Positions 9,116 through 18,309 of a DNA stretch of 64,000 nt are shown here, in pieces. The notes under the pieces were generated by a model. It had not been told where the DNA came from. It did no database searches and saw only the letters and a program-made list of their open reading frames with translations. Source of the DNA: Prochlorococcus sp. AG-363-O06 (GTDB taxonomy: Bacteria; Cyanobacteriota; Cyanobacteriia; PCC-6307; Cyanobiaceae); contig QCFY01000002.1 in assembly GCA_003280085.1 (NCBI GenBank), positions 88,672 through 152,671 of the forward strand, read 5' to 3'. The stretch's first letter is position 1, and each line of letters opens with the position of its first letter. The position numbers and the translations under genes are program-made.

Positions 9116-10609
9116 GTGACTAAGTCTCTAGCAAATGCAAGATTAGAAAGTGTAACTAGTACTTTTGATAAAGCAGATTGGGCTAGTGCATACTGCAATG
9201 TTGAAAAAGAATTAACCAATTGTCCATTAGAAGTCTTAAAAGGTGAAATCCCAAGAGAACTAAATGGAGTGCTATATAGGAATGGGCCTGGAAGACTTGA
9301 GAGAGGCGGGCAATGGATTCACCACCCTTTTGATGGTGATGGGATGATCTGCGCCTTTAATTTCAAGAATGGGTCTGTAAATCTTACCAATAAGTTTGTA
9401 AGAACTAAAGCCTGGCAAGAAGAGGAAAAAGCAGGAAAGTTTCTCTATCGAGGAGTATTTGGCTCACAAAAAAAAGGAGGAATAATTGCAAATGCATTTG
9501 ATGTGCGTCTCAAAAATATTGCAAATACACATGTTGTGAAATTAGGGTCTGACCTTTTGGCTCTTTGGGAAGCATCTAGCCCTCACGCCCTAGACCCAAC
9601 CACATTAGAGACAAAAGGAATAACTACTCTCAAAGGCACGCTGCACCCCGGGGAAGCTTTTAGTGCACATCCCCGCTTTGATCCTGGTCACAATGGTGGA
9701 AGGCGAATGGTGACCTTTGGGGTCAAAACAGGTCCAAAGAGTACGCTTAGGTTGATGGAGTTTGGGATAGAAGGTGAAAAATCAGGCGAATTAATTAATG
9801 AAAGGAAAGATATGTTCAATGGTTTTGCTTTTCTACATGACTTCGCTATAACTCCAAACTGGGCAATTTTCCTGCAAAATGCAATTTCTTTTAACCCACT
9901 CCCTTTCCTAATTGGTCAAAAAGGAGCCGCCCAATGTTTATCATCTCAACTTAATAGACATTCGAAATTCTGGCTAATTCCTCGCGAGTCTGGATTATTT
10001 GCAGGAAATCGACCAAAAATCATAAATGGGCCAAAAGGTTTTGTATTCCATCATTTAAATGCTTGGGAAGAAAACCAAGAGGTTATTTTAGATAGCATTT
10101 ATTACCAAGACTTTCCTTCAATCGAACCTAAACAAGATTTTCGGGAAATTAATTTCGACTCAATCCCAGAAGGAATTCTCAAGAGATCAAAAATTAATTT
10201 ATCAACAAACACAGTAACAACAAATACTCTTAGCAAGCAATGTTGTGAGTTTGGGATGGTAAATCCTTGTCTTGAAGGGATGCCTGCTCGCTACAGCTGG
10301 ATGGCAGTATCAGAAATCAAGAGTGGCAATGCTCCACTACAGGCAATAAAAAAACTTGACTTAATTAATAAAGAAGAAGTCTTCTGGAGTGCCGCCCCAA
10401 GAGGCTTTGTTGGCGAGCCTCTATTTGTAAGTAGGCCTAATTCGAAAAAAGAGGATGATGGCTGGGTTCTATGTATGATATGGAATAGTAAAACAAATTC
10501 CACGGGATTAGTAATACTTGAAGCAGAGAATCTTACAGAGCAAGCCATTCTAAAGTTGCCTATTAAAATTCCACATGGCCTACACGGTAGCTGGGTGGAT
10601 TCAATATAA
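9116..10609 (+). CDS. carotenoid oxygenase (RPE65/CCD family)
   Basis: A 497-residue member of the carotenoid cleavage dioxygenase family, which uses a non-heme iron held by four histidines to split carotenoids or apocarotenoids. The four histidine regions are recognisable: SAHPRFDP, FLHDFAITPNW, FHHLNAWEE and the C-terminal HGLHGSW. The N-terminal RNGPGR and FDGDGM motifs are also diagnostic. The start is uncertain: GTG at 9116 is the first in-frame start; the nearby ATG at 9088 is in another frame and stops after 11 codons. The substrate (beta-carotene, zeaxanthin-like or an apocarotenal) cannot be told from sequence. crtR lies 43 kb away and is not linked. Confidence 0.9.
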   Translation: MTKSLANARLESVTSTFDKADWASAYCNVEKELTNCPLEVLKGEIPRELNGVLYRNGPGRLERGGQWIHHPFDGDGMICAFNFKNGSVNLTNKFVRTKAWQEEEKAGKFLYRGVFGSQKKGGIIANAFDVRLKNIANTHVVKLGSDLLALWEASSPHALDPTTLETKGITTLKGTLHPGEAFSAHPRFDPGHNGGRRMVTFGVKTGPKSTLRLMEFGIEGEKSGELINERKDMFNGFAFLHDFAITPNWAIFLQNAISFNPLPFLIGQKGAAQCLSSQLNRHSKFWLIPRESGLFAGNRPKIINGPKGFVFHHLNAWEENQEVILDSIYYQDFPSIEPKQDFREINFDSIPEGILKRSKINLSTNTVTTNTLSKQCCEFGMVNPCLEGMPARYSWMAVSEIKSGNAPLQAIKKLDLINKEEVFWSAAPRGFVGEPLFVSRPNSKKEDDGWVLCMIWNSKTNSTGLVILEAENLTEQAILKLPIKIPHGLHGSWVDSI

Positions 10610-10632
10610 ATATAATGCTCTCTGAAAATTAA

Positions 10633-11220
10633 TTAATAATCTTTCCTCAAAAGCTCTTCAAGCAAGGGCTCAAACGAACTGAATGCATTTCCTCGATGGC
10701 TGATCTTTTTTTTCTGTTCTGGATCCATTTGAGCAAAAGTAAGGCCCGTGCCTAATTTTTCAAAAATTGGATCATAGCCAAAACCTCTTTCACCCCTAGG
10801 TGCAGACGAAATAAAGCCTTCGCAGCGACCTTCAACTTCTAGTAGAGTTTTTTTCTGCGGCGCAGCAAGGCATAAGGCACAGATAAAATAAGCTGATCTT
10901 GTTTTCGAAGCTTGCAGTTCAGCAAGCAATTTACTTACCCTTTCTTTATCAGTCTTTGCATACCTAGCTGAATGAATTCCAGGCCTACCAAATAAGGCAT
11001 CTACACATAAGCCAGAATCATCAGCAAGTGCCCATTCGCCAGTAAAGTTTGCAATTTCTATTGCTTTAATACGTGCATTATCTGCAAAAGTACTGCCAGT
11101 TTCTTGCACGTCTATCTCTTCAGGCTGAGCAATTAAATCAACTGAAAACTTGCAAAAAAATTCTTTAAACTCTTTGAACTTCCCTAAATTCCTACTTGCC
11201 AAGACAATGCGCTTATTCAT
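10633..11220 (-). CDS. rdgB: non-canonical purine NTP pyrophosphatase (RdgB/HAM1)
   Basis: Hydrolyses dITP, ITP and XTP to monophosphates, which keeps deaminated purines out of DNA and RNA. From the ATG at 11220 the product is 195 residues and opens with IVLASRNLGKFKEF, the family's start. Active-site segments ADDSGLCVDAL and the later GERGFGYDPIF and SHRGNAF are intact. A longer in-frame reading to 11262 would run into the end of pgm and is not needed. It follows pgm by 11 bases and is probably in the same operon. Confidence 0.93.
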   Translation of the reverse strand: MNKRIVLASRNLGKFKEFKEFFCKFSVDLIAQPEEIDVQETGSTFADNARIKAIEIANFTGEWALADDSGLCVDALFGRPGIHSARYAKTDKERVSKLLAELQASKTRSAYFICALCLAAPQKKTLLEVEGRCEGFISSAPRGERGFGYDPIFEKLGTGLTFAQMDPEQKKKISHRGNAFSSFEPLLEELLRKDY

Positions 11221-11231
11221 AACTAAATTAA

Positions 11232-12722
11232 TCAAGCCTTTTGAGCAAAATCTTTTGCCCAAGTTAAGTCAAGTGCAACTAGCTTTGGATTTGGTGCCTC
11301 AGAATAAATTCTAAGCAAAGGTTCTGTTCCAGAGAAACGAAACATAATCCAATGGAATTTATCTAGAATTAATTTAACCCCATCAGTACGGACAACTTCC
11401 TTAACTGGCTTTTGGTTAACTAATAAAGGAGGGTCTTTAGAAAGTAATTCTTCTAAACGAGTTCTTGTCATCATATCAGGCAACTGTAGATCAAAACGAT
11501 CATAATGGCTATCTCCAAATTTCCTTTTTATTTCTCTTAAACGTACTCCTAGAGGCTTACCTTCTGTAATCAAAGCTTCAAGCAATAGCAATGCGGTGTA
11601 CAAAGCATCTCTTTCAGGCAAATGTGCACCAAATCCAATTCCACCAGATTCTTCACCACCAATCAAGATATTATCTGAAAGCATTTGTTCGGCAATATAT
11701 TTAAAGCCAACAGGAAGTTCACGGACCTCCCTGTTGTATTCTTTGGCAATTTTCGTCATCAAATCAGAGCCGCTAACTGTTTTCAAGACTGCGCCAGGTA
11801 ATTTCTTCACCCTAGCTAAATGATCTATAAGTAAAGGCATTAATAGTTGAGTACTACAATAACTACCAACTTCATCTATGGCTGCAATTCTATCCCCATC
11901 ACCATCAAAAACAATCCCAATGGTAGGTTTTCCATTCTGTCCTAAATACTTTACTGATTTAGTTATTTGATAGAGATACTTTGACAGTGGTTCAGGTGGA
12001 TAGCCCCCAAACAAGGGATCTCTTTTCTCACGAATTTCCTCAATTATTTGATTATCTAACGCACCAAATAAGTCCCGTATACAACCAGCAGCAGAACCAT
12101 GCATAGGATCAATAATTACATGCAGAGACATATCTTTAAGACCTTGCAAAATAAATGGAATATCAAATTTCTTTTTCAAACAGTCTAGATGCTCTTGCCT
12201 CGCATCAAAACGCTGAATCTCTCCAGATCTTGGAGAGATTACACCTCCAGCTAACAATCTTTTTTCAACAGCCTTTGTAAAGTCTCCATCAACCGAACCA
12301 CCAAAAGGACCTTTTATTTTTAGCCCCAACCATTCCGGCGGGTTGTGACTGGCTGTTACAACCAATGCACCTAATGCTTTTCGATTCAATACTGCCCAAC
12401 TACAAGCGGGGGTAGGCAAAGCCGTTTCAGTCAAGAGAGGTTCTAATTCGCAGCCTCTAACAGCAGCAGCTATGGCCTCAGCAAACTGTGGAGCTAAAAA
12501 TCTTCTGTCATATCCAATTACGACAGTTCTACTGTTTAAATCCGATGGTGCTCTGTATTGCAGTTCTTGTGCAGCAGCAGCAGCGACGGGGAGCAGCCGC
12601 TCGAGATTAAAATCAACCCCCAAAACTCCACGCCAGCCATCTGTTCCAAAACGAATTGGAGAAAGGGATAAGGGGATTGAATTTGACACAGTATTAATGA
12701 ATAAAGAATCAATGCACAACAA
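11232..12722 (-). CDS. phosphoglucomutase/phosphomannomutase family protein
   Basis: An alpha-D-phosphohexomutase that moves phosphate between C1 and C6 of glucose or a related sugar. All four family motifs are seen: the phosphoserine loop TASHNPPEW (Ser near 125), the metal loop DGDGDR, the sugar-specificity loop GGEESGG and the phosphate-binding RFSGTEPLLRIY. The sugar loop GEESGG is compatible with glucose-type substrates, so a role in glycogen or sucrose metabolism is likely. The start is uncertain: the first codon here is TTG, and a GTG at 12689 would give a more usual N-terminus close to the IRFGTDGWRG motif. Confidence 0.9.
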   Translation of the reverse strand: MLCIDSLFINTVSNSIPLSLSPIRFGTDGWRGVLGVDFNLERLLPVAAAAAQELQYRAPSDLNSRTVVIGYDRRFLAPQFAEAIAAAVRGCELEPLLTETALPTPACSWAVLNRKALGALVVTASHNPPEWLGLKIKGPFGGSVDGDFTKAVEKRLLAGGVISPRSGEIQRFDARQEHLDCLKKKFDIPFILQGLKDMSLHVIIDPMHGSAAGCIRDLFGALDNQIIEEIREKRDPLFGGYPPEPLSKYLYQITKSVKYLGQNGKPTIGIVFDGDGDRIAAIDEVGSYCSTQLLMPLLIDHLARVKKLPGAVLKTVSGSDLMTKIAKEYNREVRELPVGFKYIAEQMLSDNILIGGEESGGIGFGAHLPERDALYTALLLLEALITEGKPLGVRLREIKRKFGDSHYDRFDLQLPDMMTRTRLEELLSKDPPLLVNQKPVKEVVRTDGVKLILDKFHWIMFRFSGTEPLLRIYSEAPNPKLVALDLTWAKDFAQKA

Positions 12723-12744
12723 TCCAATAACTTAACCTCAACTA

Positions 12745-14211
12745 ATGGGTAAAAACCCTCTCGGTAAAAACCTGCTTACAGAACGACTATTAAGAAGTTG
12801 GGTCCGCTGTCCTAGAAAAGCATGGCTTGATCTCCATGGAGATAGCAAGCAAAGGCTCTGGACTGCTCATAGAGCTCTTCAATTAGATCATCAACAGAAC
12901 AGTTTTACTGCATTCATAAAAGTAAAGCCTGGGAAAGGCATAACAGCCTGCGAACAAGGCTCCTCAGCAGTAATAGGAATAAGACTTAAAGGAATATCTC
13001 ATAACGGATTCAAACTTGAAAGCCATCCAAGCCTTCTTCAAAAAGTTCCTGGCGAAAGCTGTTGGGGGAATTTTGGATATAGACCTGTCATTGCTAGGCA
13101 AGGGAAAAGGCTTACTAAAGAGCATAAATTGGCTTTAGCCCTGGAAGGACTCCTACTTGGCCATGTACAAGGTTCATTAGTCAGGGAAGGATTGGCTGTA
13201 TCAAAAACAAAAAATGGAGTGGAGTTAGAAACAATTTCTTTTACTAAAAAACTAGAAAAACAATTAAAAGAGTCACTTTGCAAATTAACAAGCGATTTAA
13301 TCAAAGAGACGCCTCCTCCAATCACAGCTGATAGGCGTAAATGTTCAATATGTTCATGGAGAGGAATATGCAATTCAGAAGCATCATTAAATGGCCACCT
13401 AAGCGAAGTAAGCGGCATTGGCGCTCGCAGAAGTGAATTGCTTCATGATTTAGGGATTAGAAATATAAGCGAATTGGCTGCATATAAACCTACTGACTTA
13501 GCTAGAAAACTTGAATCTTTTGGGGAGCAGCATGTAGAAATCGCACAAAAAATTATTTTTCAGGCCAAGGTTCAAGCAAGAAATTTACCCGAAAGGTTCG
13601 ATAAAAATAAAGTATTTCCGGAAATAAATGGTCAAGAAAAGCTATTAATCTATGATATTGAATCAGATCCTGATTATGGGGAAAACTTTCTACATGGATT
13701 TATGTACTTAGAACGAAGTTCATCTGGGGCATGGGATCTAGATTCAGCAAAATATCAGCCATTACTAGTTCTAGAAGAATGCAAAGAATCCAATTCTTGG
13801 AGTATATTAAAAAGTCACCTAAGCTCATATCCTAATATTAAAATATTACATTATGGCGAAACAGAGCCTTTAACCGTCATTCGCTTAGCTAAAAAAGCTG
13901 ACATTACAGACTTAGAACTAAAAAACCTTAAAAATTGTTTTATTGATATCCATGACCGACTAAGAAAACATTGGCGTCTACCTTTAAATAACTATAGTCT
14001 CAAATCTGTAGCTGGATGGATTGGTTTTAATTGGAGCCAAAATGGATCCGAAGGGGCTAAAGCACTTTTGTGCTGGAGACAATGGAAAAGGGAAAAGCTA
14101 TTCAACTATAAAACTAGTTCCAAGCCTTTGGAATGGATTCAAAAATACAATAAAGAAGACTGCCTCGCCACTTGGGCAGTTACAGAGTGGTTGCTACGTC
14201 AGGATGAATAA
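12745..14211 (+). CDS. TM0106-type RecB/Cas4-like protein fused to an RNase H-like exonuclease domain
   Basis: A 488-residue protein of the TM0106/YprB-like family of unknown function. Part one resembles Cas4/RecB: Cys22 (in SWVRCPRKAW) and a later cluster Cys200-x2-Cys203-x5-Cys209 match the four cysteines that hold the iron-sulfur cluster in Cas4 and AddB. Next is a helix-hairpin-helix-like segment (VSGIGARRSELLHDLGI, about 222-238). Part two (about 298-488) looks like a DEDD-type RNase H fold: YDIESD, a central FIDIHDRL and C-terminal NKEDCLATW. The usual RecB aspartate and D/E-x-K residues are not obvious in part one, so that nuclease site may be dead. It stands alone between pgm and ygfZ with no cas genes. 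Confidence 0.8.
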   Translation: MGKNPLGKNLLTERLLRSWVRCPRKAWLDLHGDSKQRLWTAHRALQLDHQQNSFTAFIKVKPGKGITACEQGSSAVIGIRLKGISHNGFKLESHPSLLQKVPGESCWGNFGYRPVIARQGKRLTKEHKLALALEGLLLGHVQGSLVREGLAVSKTKNGVELETISFTKKLEKQLKESLCKLTSDLIKETPPPITADRRKCSICSWRGICNSEASLNGHLSEVSGIGARRSELLHDLGIRNISELAAYKPTDLARKLESFGEQHVEIAQKIIFQAKVQARNLPERFDKNKVFPEINGQEKLLIYDIESDPDYGENFLHGFMYLERSSSGAWDLDSAKYQPLLVLEECKESNSWSILKSHLSSYPNIKILHYGETEPLTVIRLAKKADITDLELKNLKNCFIDIHDRLRKHWRLPLNNYSLKSVAGWIGFNWSQNGSEGAKALLCWRQWKREKLFNYKTSSKPLEWIQKYNKEDCLATWAVTEWLLRQDE

Positions 14212-14218
14212 TAAAAAA

Positions 14219-15073
14219 TTAATGCTTGATATCTTTTAAGGATTTAAATCCAAGTGGGATTTTAATACTAACAATTTGAGACTTAGACATGACTGAAAGA
14301 TTTTTCTCATGCAGAGCATGTCTTTTGAGCATTGCCAATCCTATAGTCTTTTGAATACTAGAATCATATAATGAAGAAAGAATTAAACCTGACTTCTTAA
14401 AAGAATCTTCCCCATCTAATTTAAAACCTATGAATTCCCCTGGTATAACTTTAGAATCCGATTCCCAATATCTTAATTCTTGTTTAATGATGCCTTTGTT
14501 TGACAACTTAGAAATAGTTTCCTGACCGAGATAACACCCTTTATTTAAATTAACCAAATCAGAAAGACCTAGTTCAAACGGATTACTTTCTGTACCTAGT
14601 TCACTGTCTCTAAGGGGGAAACCTTGTTTAATGCTCCATTCATCCACTTGACTCTGAGTTGCAAAGGCATAGTCTCTAAAAGAATCTGGAGTCTCTTCAT
14701 CTCTAAAGAGCCATGTTATATTTCTAGAATCTCGTGGCTGCTCTTCTGAAATTATTTGAAGCCTATTTACTTCCTCTGAATCCTGAATATAAACATTATC
14801 CGCAGGGAAAATTGACGACCCAAAGCTATTAACTACCTTATCTATATTGCCACCTAGGACTATTACATAAGCACCATCATTATCTAGTTTTACCTCCAAA
14901 ATGGCTCTCACCCTCCCAGTTGGAGTTAACAAGCAAGCATGTGCAATCAAATCTTGTTTAAATGTCAAAAATTCTGCCGTGGTTTGTCCATGTAAAAAAG
15001 ACCTGACTCCGGGTCCAGTTAATCGAATAACTGGCCATCTCTCGGCCCAACAAAATTTCTTAGTAAAACTCAT
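14219..15073 (-). CDS. ygfZ: folate-binding protein YgfZ
   Basis: A 284-residue homologue of the glycine cleavage T protein that binds folate and supports repair or assembly of iron-sulfur enzymes. The diagnostic KGCYLGQET motif is present in [15 protein letters not shown], and the N-terminal [10 protein letters not shown] is the family's start. The gene lacks the aminomethyltransferase features of true GcvT. Its ATG overlaps the stop of pyrE by four bases (ATGA type), which indicates translational coupling. It is convergent with the TM0106-type gene, seven bases apart. Confidence 0.9.
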   Translation of the reverse strand: MSFTKKFCWAERWPVIRLTGPGVRSFLHGQTTAEFLTFKQDLIAHACLLTPTGRVRAILEVKLDNDGAYVIVLGGNIDKVVNSFGSSIFPADNVYIQDSEEVNRLQIISEEQPRDSRNITWLFRDEETPDSFRDYAFATQSQVDEWSIKQGFPLRDSELGTESNPFELGLSDLVNLNKGCYLGQETISKLSNKGIIKQELRYWESDSKVIPGEFIGFKLDGEDSFKKSGLILSSLYDSSIQKTIGLAMLKRHALHEKNLSVMSKSQIVSIKIPLGFKSLKDIKH

Positions 15074-15633
15074 AAATTACTTGTCCTGGATCTTCCAACT
15101 AATTCATCTAACAAGAAAAGACTTACTAATTCGAGGCCTTCTTGTTTGATCATTTCTCCACCACCCTCTTGCCTATCAACAATGGTAACGACGCGATTAA
15201 CAAGATATCCAGCTTCCCGGAGCTTTCTCACTGCCTTCAAAGAAGACCCTCCTGTTGTGACTACATCCTCAAGCACCGTGATCAAAGCACCTTTTGGAGG
15301 CAATGGTCCCTCAAGCCAAGCCCCTGTCCCATGGCCTTTAGCTTCTTTTCTAATAATCAAAGCATTTAAGGAGCGATCATTTTGGGCAGCGCTCATGGCG
15401 ACAGAACTGACTAAGGGGTCTGCTCCAAGGGTCAAACCTGCTACAGCTTTTGCGTCCTTATCAACATGCTCAAGTAACAATTCGCTCAACAAAACCAGCC
15501 CTTTTCCGCTCAAGGAAACGGGCTTGCAATTCACGTAATGATTACTTTCTCTTCCAGAGGCAAGGGTGAATTGACCCAAGCGATATGCATCTCTTACAAG
15601 CATTGTGAGAAGCTTATCTCGGGAAAATTTCAT
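15070..15633 (-). CDS. pyrE: orotate phosphoribosyltransferase
   Basis: Joins orotate to PRPP to make OMP in pyrimidine synthesis. At 187 residues from the ATG at 15633 it has the PRPP-binding motif [12 protein letters not shown] and the family segments [16 protein letters not shown] and [14 protein letters not shown] nine bases upstream (15642) is in frame but not preferred. It is upstream of and overlaps ygfZ. Confidence 0.95.
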   Translation of the reverse strand: MKFSRDKLLTMLVRDAYRLGQFTLASGRESNHYVNCKPVSLSGKGLVLLSELLLEHVDKDAKAVAGLTLGADPLVSSVAMSAAQNDRSLNALIIRKEAKGHGTGAWLEGPLPPKGALITVLEDVVTTGGSSLKAVRKLREAGYLVNRVVTIVDRQEGGGEMIKQEGLELVSLFLLDELVGRSRTSNL

Positions 15634-15765
15634 ACGGTTCAAGAAGCAAATTATGTTGGCTGTCGCATCAAAGATGACTTGACTGCTTTGAATTTAGATT
15701 GTTGTCCTTATTATTCCTTCTAAAGCCTTCAATATGATCGAAGGTTATTAGAGAATGTTTCATGA

Positions 15766-15838
15766 GGGGGTCTAGCAATCTGGTGAATGCACTGAACTCA
15801 TAATTCAGCTAAGGCGAGTTCGATCCTCGCGACCCCCA
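15766..15838 (+). tRNA. tRNA with CAU anticodon, probably elongator Met
   Basis: A 73-base cloverleaf with no encoded CCA. The acceptor stem GGGGGTC/GACCCCC pairs perfectly, the D stem is GCA/TGC, the anticodon stem is CTGAA/TTCAG around the loop CTCATAA, and the T arm is GCGAG-TTCGATC-CTCGC. The anticodon CAT means elongator Met or, if modified to lysidine, Ile for AUA. The anticodon stem lacks the three G-C pairs of an initiator, which rules out fMet. I favour elongator Met. Confidence 0.9.
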
Positions 15839-15851
15839 TGCGACTCAATTA

Positions 15852-17132
15852 ATGCGACTGCTAATTTTTGGGCTACTGATAGCGCTACCTGCGTTCTTTG
15901 CAGGTAGCGAAGTATCTCTTCTTCGCCTAAGGCCTAGTCGTGTCCAACGATTAGTTGAAGAAGGTCAGCCAGGCGCAAAGTCAATCAATCGACTTCAAAG
16001 ACGTTTAAGAAGGGCCTTAATGGTTTCTCAATTAGGCGGAACATTATCCCTAGTGGCACTTGGATGGCTAGGGAAAGGAATGGGATATAGGCTTTGGCCA
16101 GAAGCAAAAAATGTGAACCTTATATGGGATGTCAGTCTTTTCTTATTAATTGTTCTTCTGGCGACGTTAATTTCAGGGTTACTGCCTAAAGCTTTAGTAC
16201 TTAATAGGCCAGAAAAATCTGCTCTTTTTCTAGCCCCTCTCTTAGAAGAAGTGATGCGGGTATTAGCACCCTTATTAGTTTTATTAGAGTCACTAGGTTC
16301 CAATTTGTTTCGTTTAATCGGGCTTAACACTCATTGGGATTCACTAATGCCTGCTTTATCAGCAGAAGAATTAGAAACCCTTATCGAAACGGGGGGGGTG
16401 ACTGGTCTTAGACCAGATGAACGAAATATTTTAGAAGGAGTATTTGCGCTAAGAGACACGCAAGTACGCGAAGTAATGATTCCTCGTTCTGGAATGGTAA
16501 CCCTTTCAGTCGAAGTTGTTTTTGCAGAACTAATGAAAGAAGTTCACCTTACTAGGCATGCTCGCTTTTTAGTTATTGGAGATTCATTAGATGATGTAAG
16601 AGGTGTCCTAGATCTTCGACAACTAGCTGAACCCATTTCAAGAGGTGCATTGCAAGCAGAAACTCCTCTTAAGCCATATTTGAGGCCCGCCAGAAGAGTT
16701 CTTGAAACAAGCACTTTGGCTGAACTACTTCCGATTATTAGGAATGGAGAACCTTTCCTCTTAGTAGTTGATGAACATGGTGGAACAGAAGGACTTGTAA
16801 CGGCTGCAGATCTGACAGGCGAGATTGTTGGCGATGAAATTCAATCAAACAATCAAGATCCAGACATACAAATTGTTGAAGGTCAATCCAACAAATGGTT
16901 AATTGCAGGTGATTTAGAAATTATTGAGCTCAATCGCCAACTAAACCTAGGTCTGCCAGAAGCAGACGATCACCACACACTTGCTGGATTTTTACTTGAA
17001 AAACTTCAGCATGTCCCCTCTGAAAAAGAGTCACTTAATTTCCAAAACATCAGATTTGAAATAATTCGGATGAACGGCCCTCGCATTGAATTAGTGAAGT
17101 TGGCCTTAGGAAGTACCCCTCATCACGGATAA
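15852..17132 (+). CDS. CNNM/CBS-domain membrane protein (hemolysin C/CorC-like transporter family)
   Basis: A 426-residue membrane protein with an N-terminal DUF21/CNNM region of about four transmembrane helices (1-160), a tandem CBS pair in the middle (DTQVREVMIPRSGMVTL, then RRVLETSTLAELLPII with LLVVDEHGGTEGLVT) and a C-terminal CorC_HlyC domain (about 345-420). Relatives bind adenosine nucleotides and are linked to magnesium or cobalt export and to ion homeostasis. 'Hemolysin' is a historical name. The ATG at 15852 is 14 bases after the tRNA, so it may share that transcript. Confidence 0.9.
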   Translation: MRLLIFGLLIALPAFFAGSEVSLLRLRPSRVQRLVEEGQPGAKSINRLQRRLRRALMVSQLGGTLSLVALGWLGKGMGYRLWPEAKNVNLIWDVSLFLLIVLLATLISGLLPKALVLNRPEKSALFLAPLLEEVMRVLAPLLVLLESLGSNLFRLIGLNTHWDSLMPALSAEELETLIETGGVTGLRPDERNILEGVFALRDTQVREVMIPRSGMVTLSVEVVFAELMKEVHLTRHARFLVIGDSLDDVRGVLDLRQLAEPISRGALQAETPLKPYLRPARRVLETSTLAELLPIIRNGEPFLLVVDEHGGTEGLVTAADLTGEIVGDEIQSNNQDPDIQIVEGQSNKWLIAGDLEIIELNRQLNLGLPEADDHHTLAGFLLEKLQHVPSEKESLNFQNIRFEIIRMNGPRIELVKLALGSTPHHG

Positions 17133-17166
17133 TTAATAACTAGCTAGTTTGGACAATGACTCTCTA

Positions 17167-18171
17167 ATGAGCACCCCAATGATTCCAGTAAAAGTTGGGG
17201 TGATAGGTATCGGCAATATGGGCTGGCACCATGCTCGGGTTTTAAGTTTGCTCAAGGATGCCGAATTGATAGGGGTTGCAGACCCAGATCCTGAACGTGG
17301 CAATTTGGCAACTGAGCAGTTTGACTGCAAATGGTTTGAAAACTATCAAGAATTAATTGATGAAGTTGAAGCAGTTTGCATTGCAGTACCAACTTTGCTC
17401 CATCATCAAGTCGGAATGGACTGCCTCCAAGCCAGTAAGCATGTCCTAATAGAAAAACCAATTGCTGCTAGTCAAGATGAAGCCACTGCTCTTATAACTG
17501 CTGCAAATAAGGCTGGTCGACTTTTACAAGTTGGTCATATTGAGCGATTTAATCCAGCCTTTCGTGAATTGATTAAAGTTGTAGCCAATGAAGAGGTTGT
17601 TGTTCTAGAAGCAAGACGTCATAGCCCACATGCAGACAGAGCGAATGATGTTTCTGTTGTTCTGGACTTAATGATTCATGATCTTGATCTAGTCCTGGAA
17701 TTAGCAAATGCTCCTGTCATAAGACTCGCTGCAGTAGGTGGGCGAAGTGCAGAAGGTCCTATTGATTATGTAAATGCAACTCTTGGCTTTAGTAACGGTG
17801 TAATAGCGAGTCTCACTGCAAGCAAGATGAGCCATAGAAAAATTAGAAGCCTAAGTGCACATTGCTTAACCAGCTTGGTTGAAACTGATTTCTTAAATCA
17901 CAATCTGCATATACATCGGCGCGCCCACGAGTGGTACTCAGCCGACCATGGGGAATTGCTCTATCGAAATGATGGATTCATAGAAGAAGTAAGCACAACC
18001 TCTATCGAGCCTTTATATGCGGAACTTGAGCACTTTTTACAATGTGTAAGAGGAAGAGAAACTCCTGCCGTAGGAGGAGAACAGGCCTCTAGAGCGTTAA
18101 GACTGGCTGATCTGATTGAACACGCAGTAGAACATCCAGGGAATGGACTGGAATTAAAAGAGGCAATTTAA
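17167..18171 (+). CDS. Gfo/Idh/MocA family NAD(P)-dependent oxidoreductase
   Basis: A 334-residue sugar oxidoreductase. The N-terminal Rossmann motif GVIGIGNMGWHHARV binds NAD(P), the EKPIAAS segment carries the family's catalytic lysine, and VGHIERFNPAF and LMIHDLDLVLEL follow as in UDP-N-acetylglucosamine 3-dehydrogenase-like members. That substrate is only a suggestion. Start choice: the frame opens at a TTG at 17149, but the ATG at 17167 sits close to the Rossmann strand and is preferred. It is 34 bases after the CNNM gene and ends before a large hairpin. Confidence 0.9.
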   Translation: MSTPMIPVKVGVIGIGNMGWHHARVLSLLKDAELIGVADPDPERGNLATEQFDCKWFENYQELIDEVEAVCIAVPTLLHHQVGMDCLQASKHVLIEKPIAASQDEATALITAANKAGRLLQVGHIERFNPAFRELIKVVANEEVVVLEARRHSPHADRANDVSVVLDLMIHDLDLVLELANAPVIRLAAVGGRSAEGPIDYVNATLGFSNGVIASLTASKMSHRKIRSLSAHCLTSLVETDFLNHNLHIHRRAHEWYSADHGELLYRNDGFIEEVSTTSIEPLYAELEHFLQCVRGRETPAVGGEQASRALRLADLIEHAVEHPGNGLELKEAI

Positions 18172-18193
18172 TTATTTTTTAACATTAAAAACA

Positions 18194-18246
18194 TTCGCCC
18201 TGCTTTCCTGGCAAATCCAACAAAAGATTTTTGCCAGCAAGGCGAA
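18194..18246. terminator. long imperfect inverted repeat, candidate terminator
   Basis: TTCGCC (18194) pairs with GGCGAA (18241) and CTGGCAAA pairs with TTTGCCAG inside it, forming a 53-base hairpin with a bulge. It lies between the convergent Gfo/Idh gene and psbK. Only the minus strand has a short T run beyond it. Function in ending the plus-strand transcript is inferred. Confidence 0.45.
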
Positions 18247-18265
18247 CTCTTGCCATCAATTAAAA

Positions 18266-18291
18266 CCTTTGCGATTTGTTACCCGCAAAGG
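18266..18291 (-). terminator. intrinsic terminator of psbK
   Basis: On the minus strand CCTTTGCG and CGCAAAGG form an 8-bp stem around a 10-base loop, followed directly by TTTT. It begins 18 bases beyond the psbK stop codon. Confidence 0.7.
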
Positions 18292-18309
18292 AGTTTTTGC
18301 GCTCAGAAG

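Noticed and set aside
15766..15838. Initiator tRNA-fMet reading of the CAU tRNA
   Set aside because: The anticodon stem lacks the three consecutive G-C pairs and the acceptor begins with a paired G-C, unlike an initiator.
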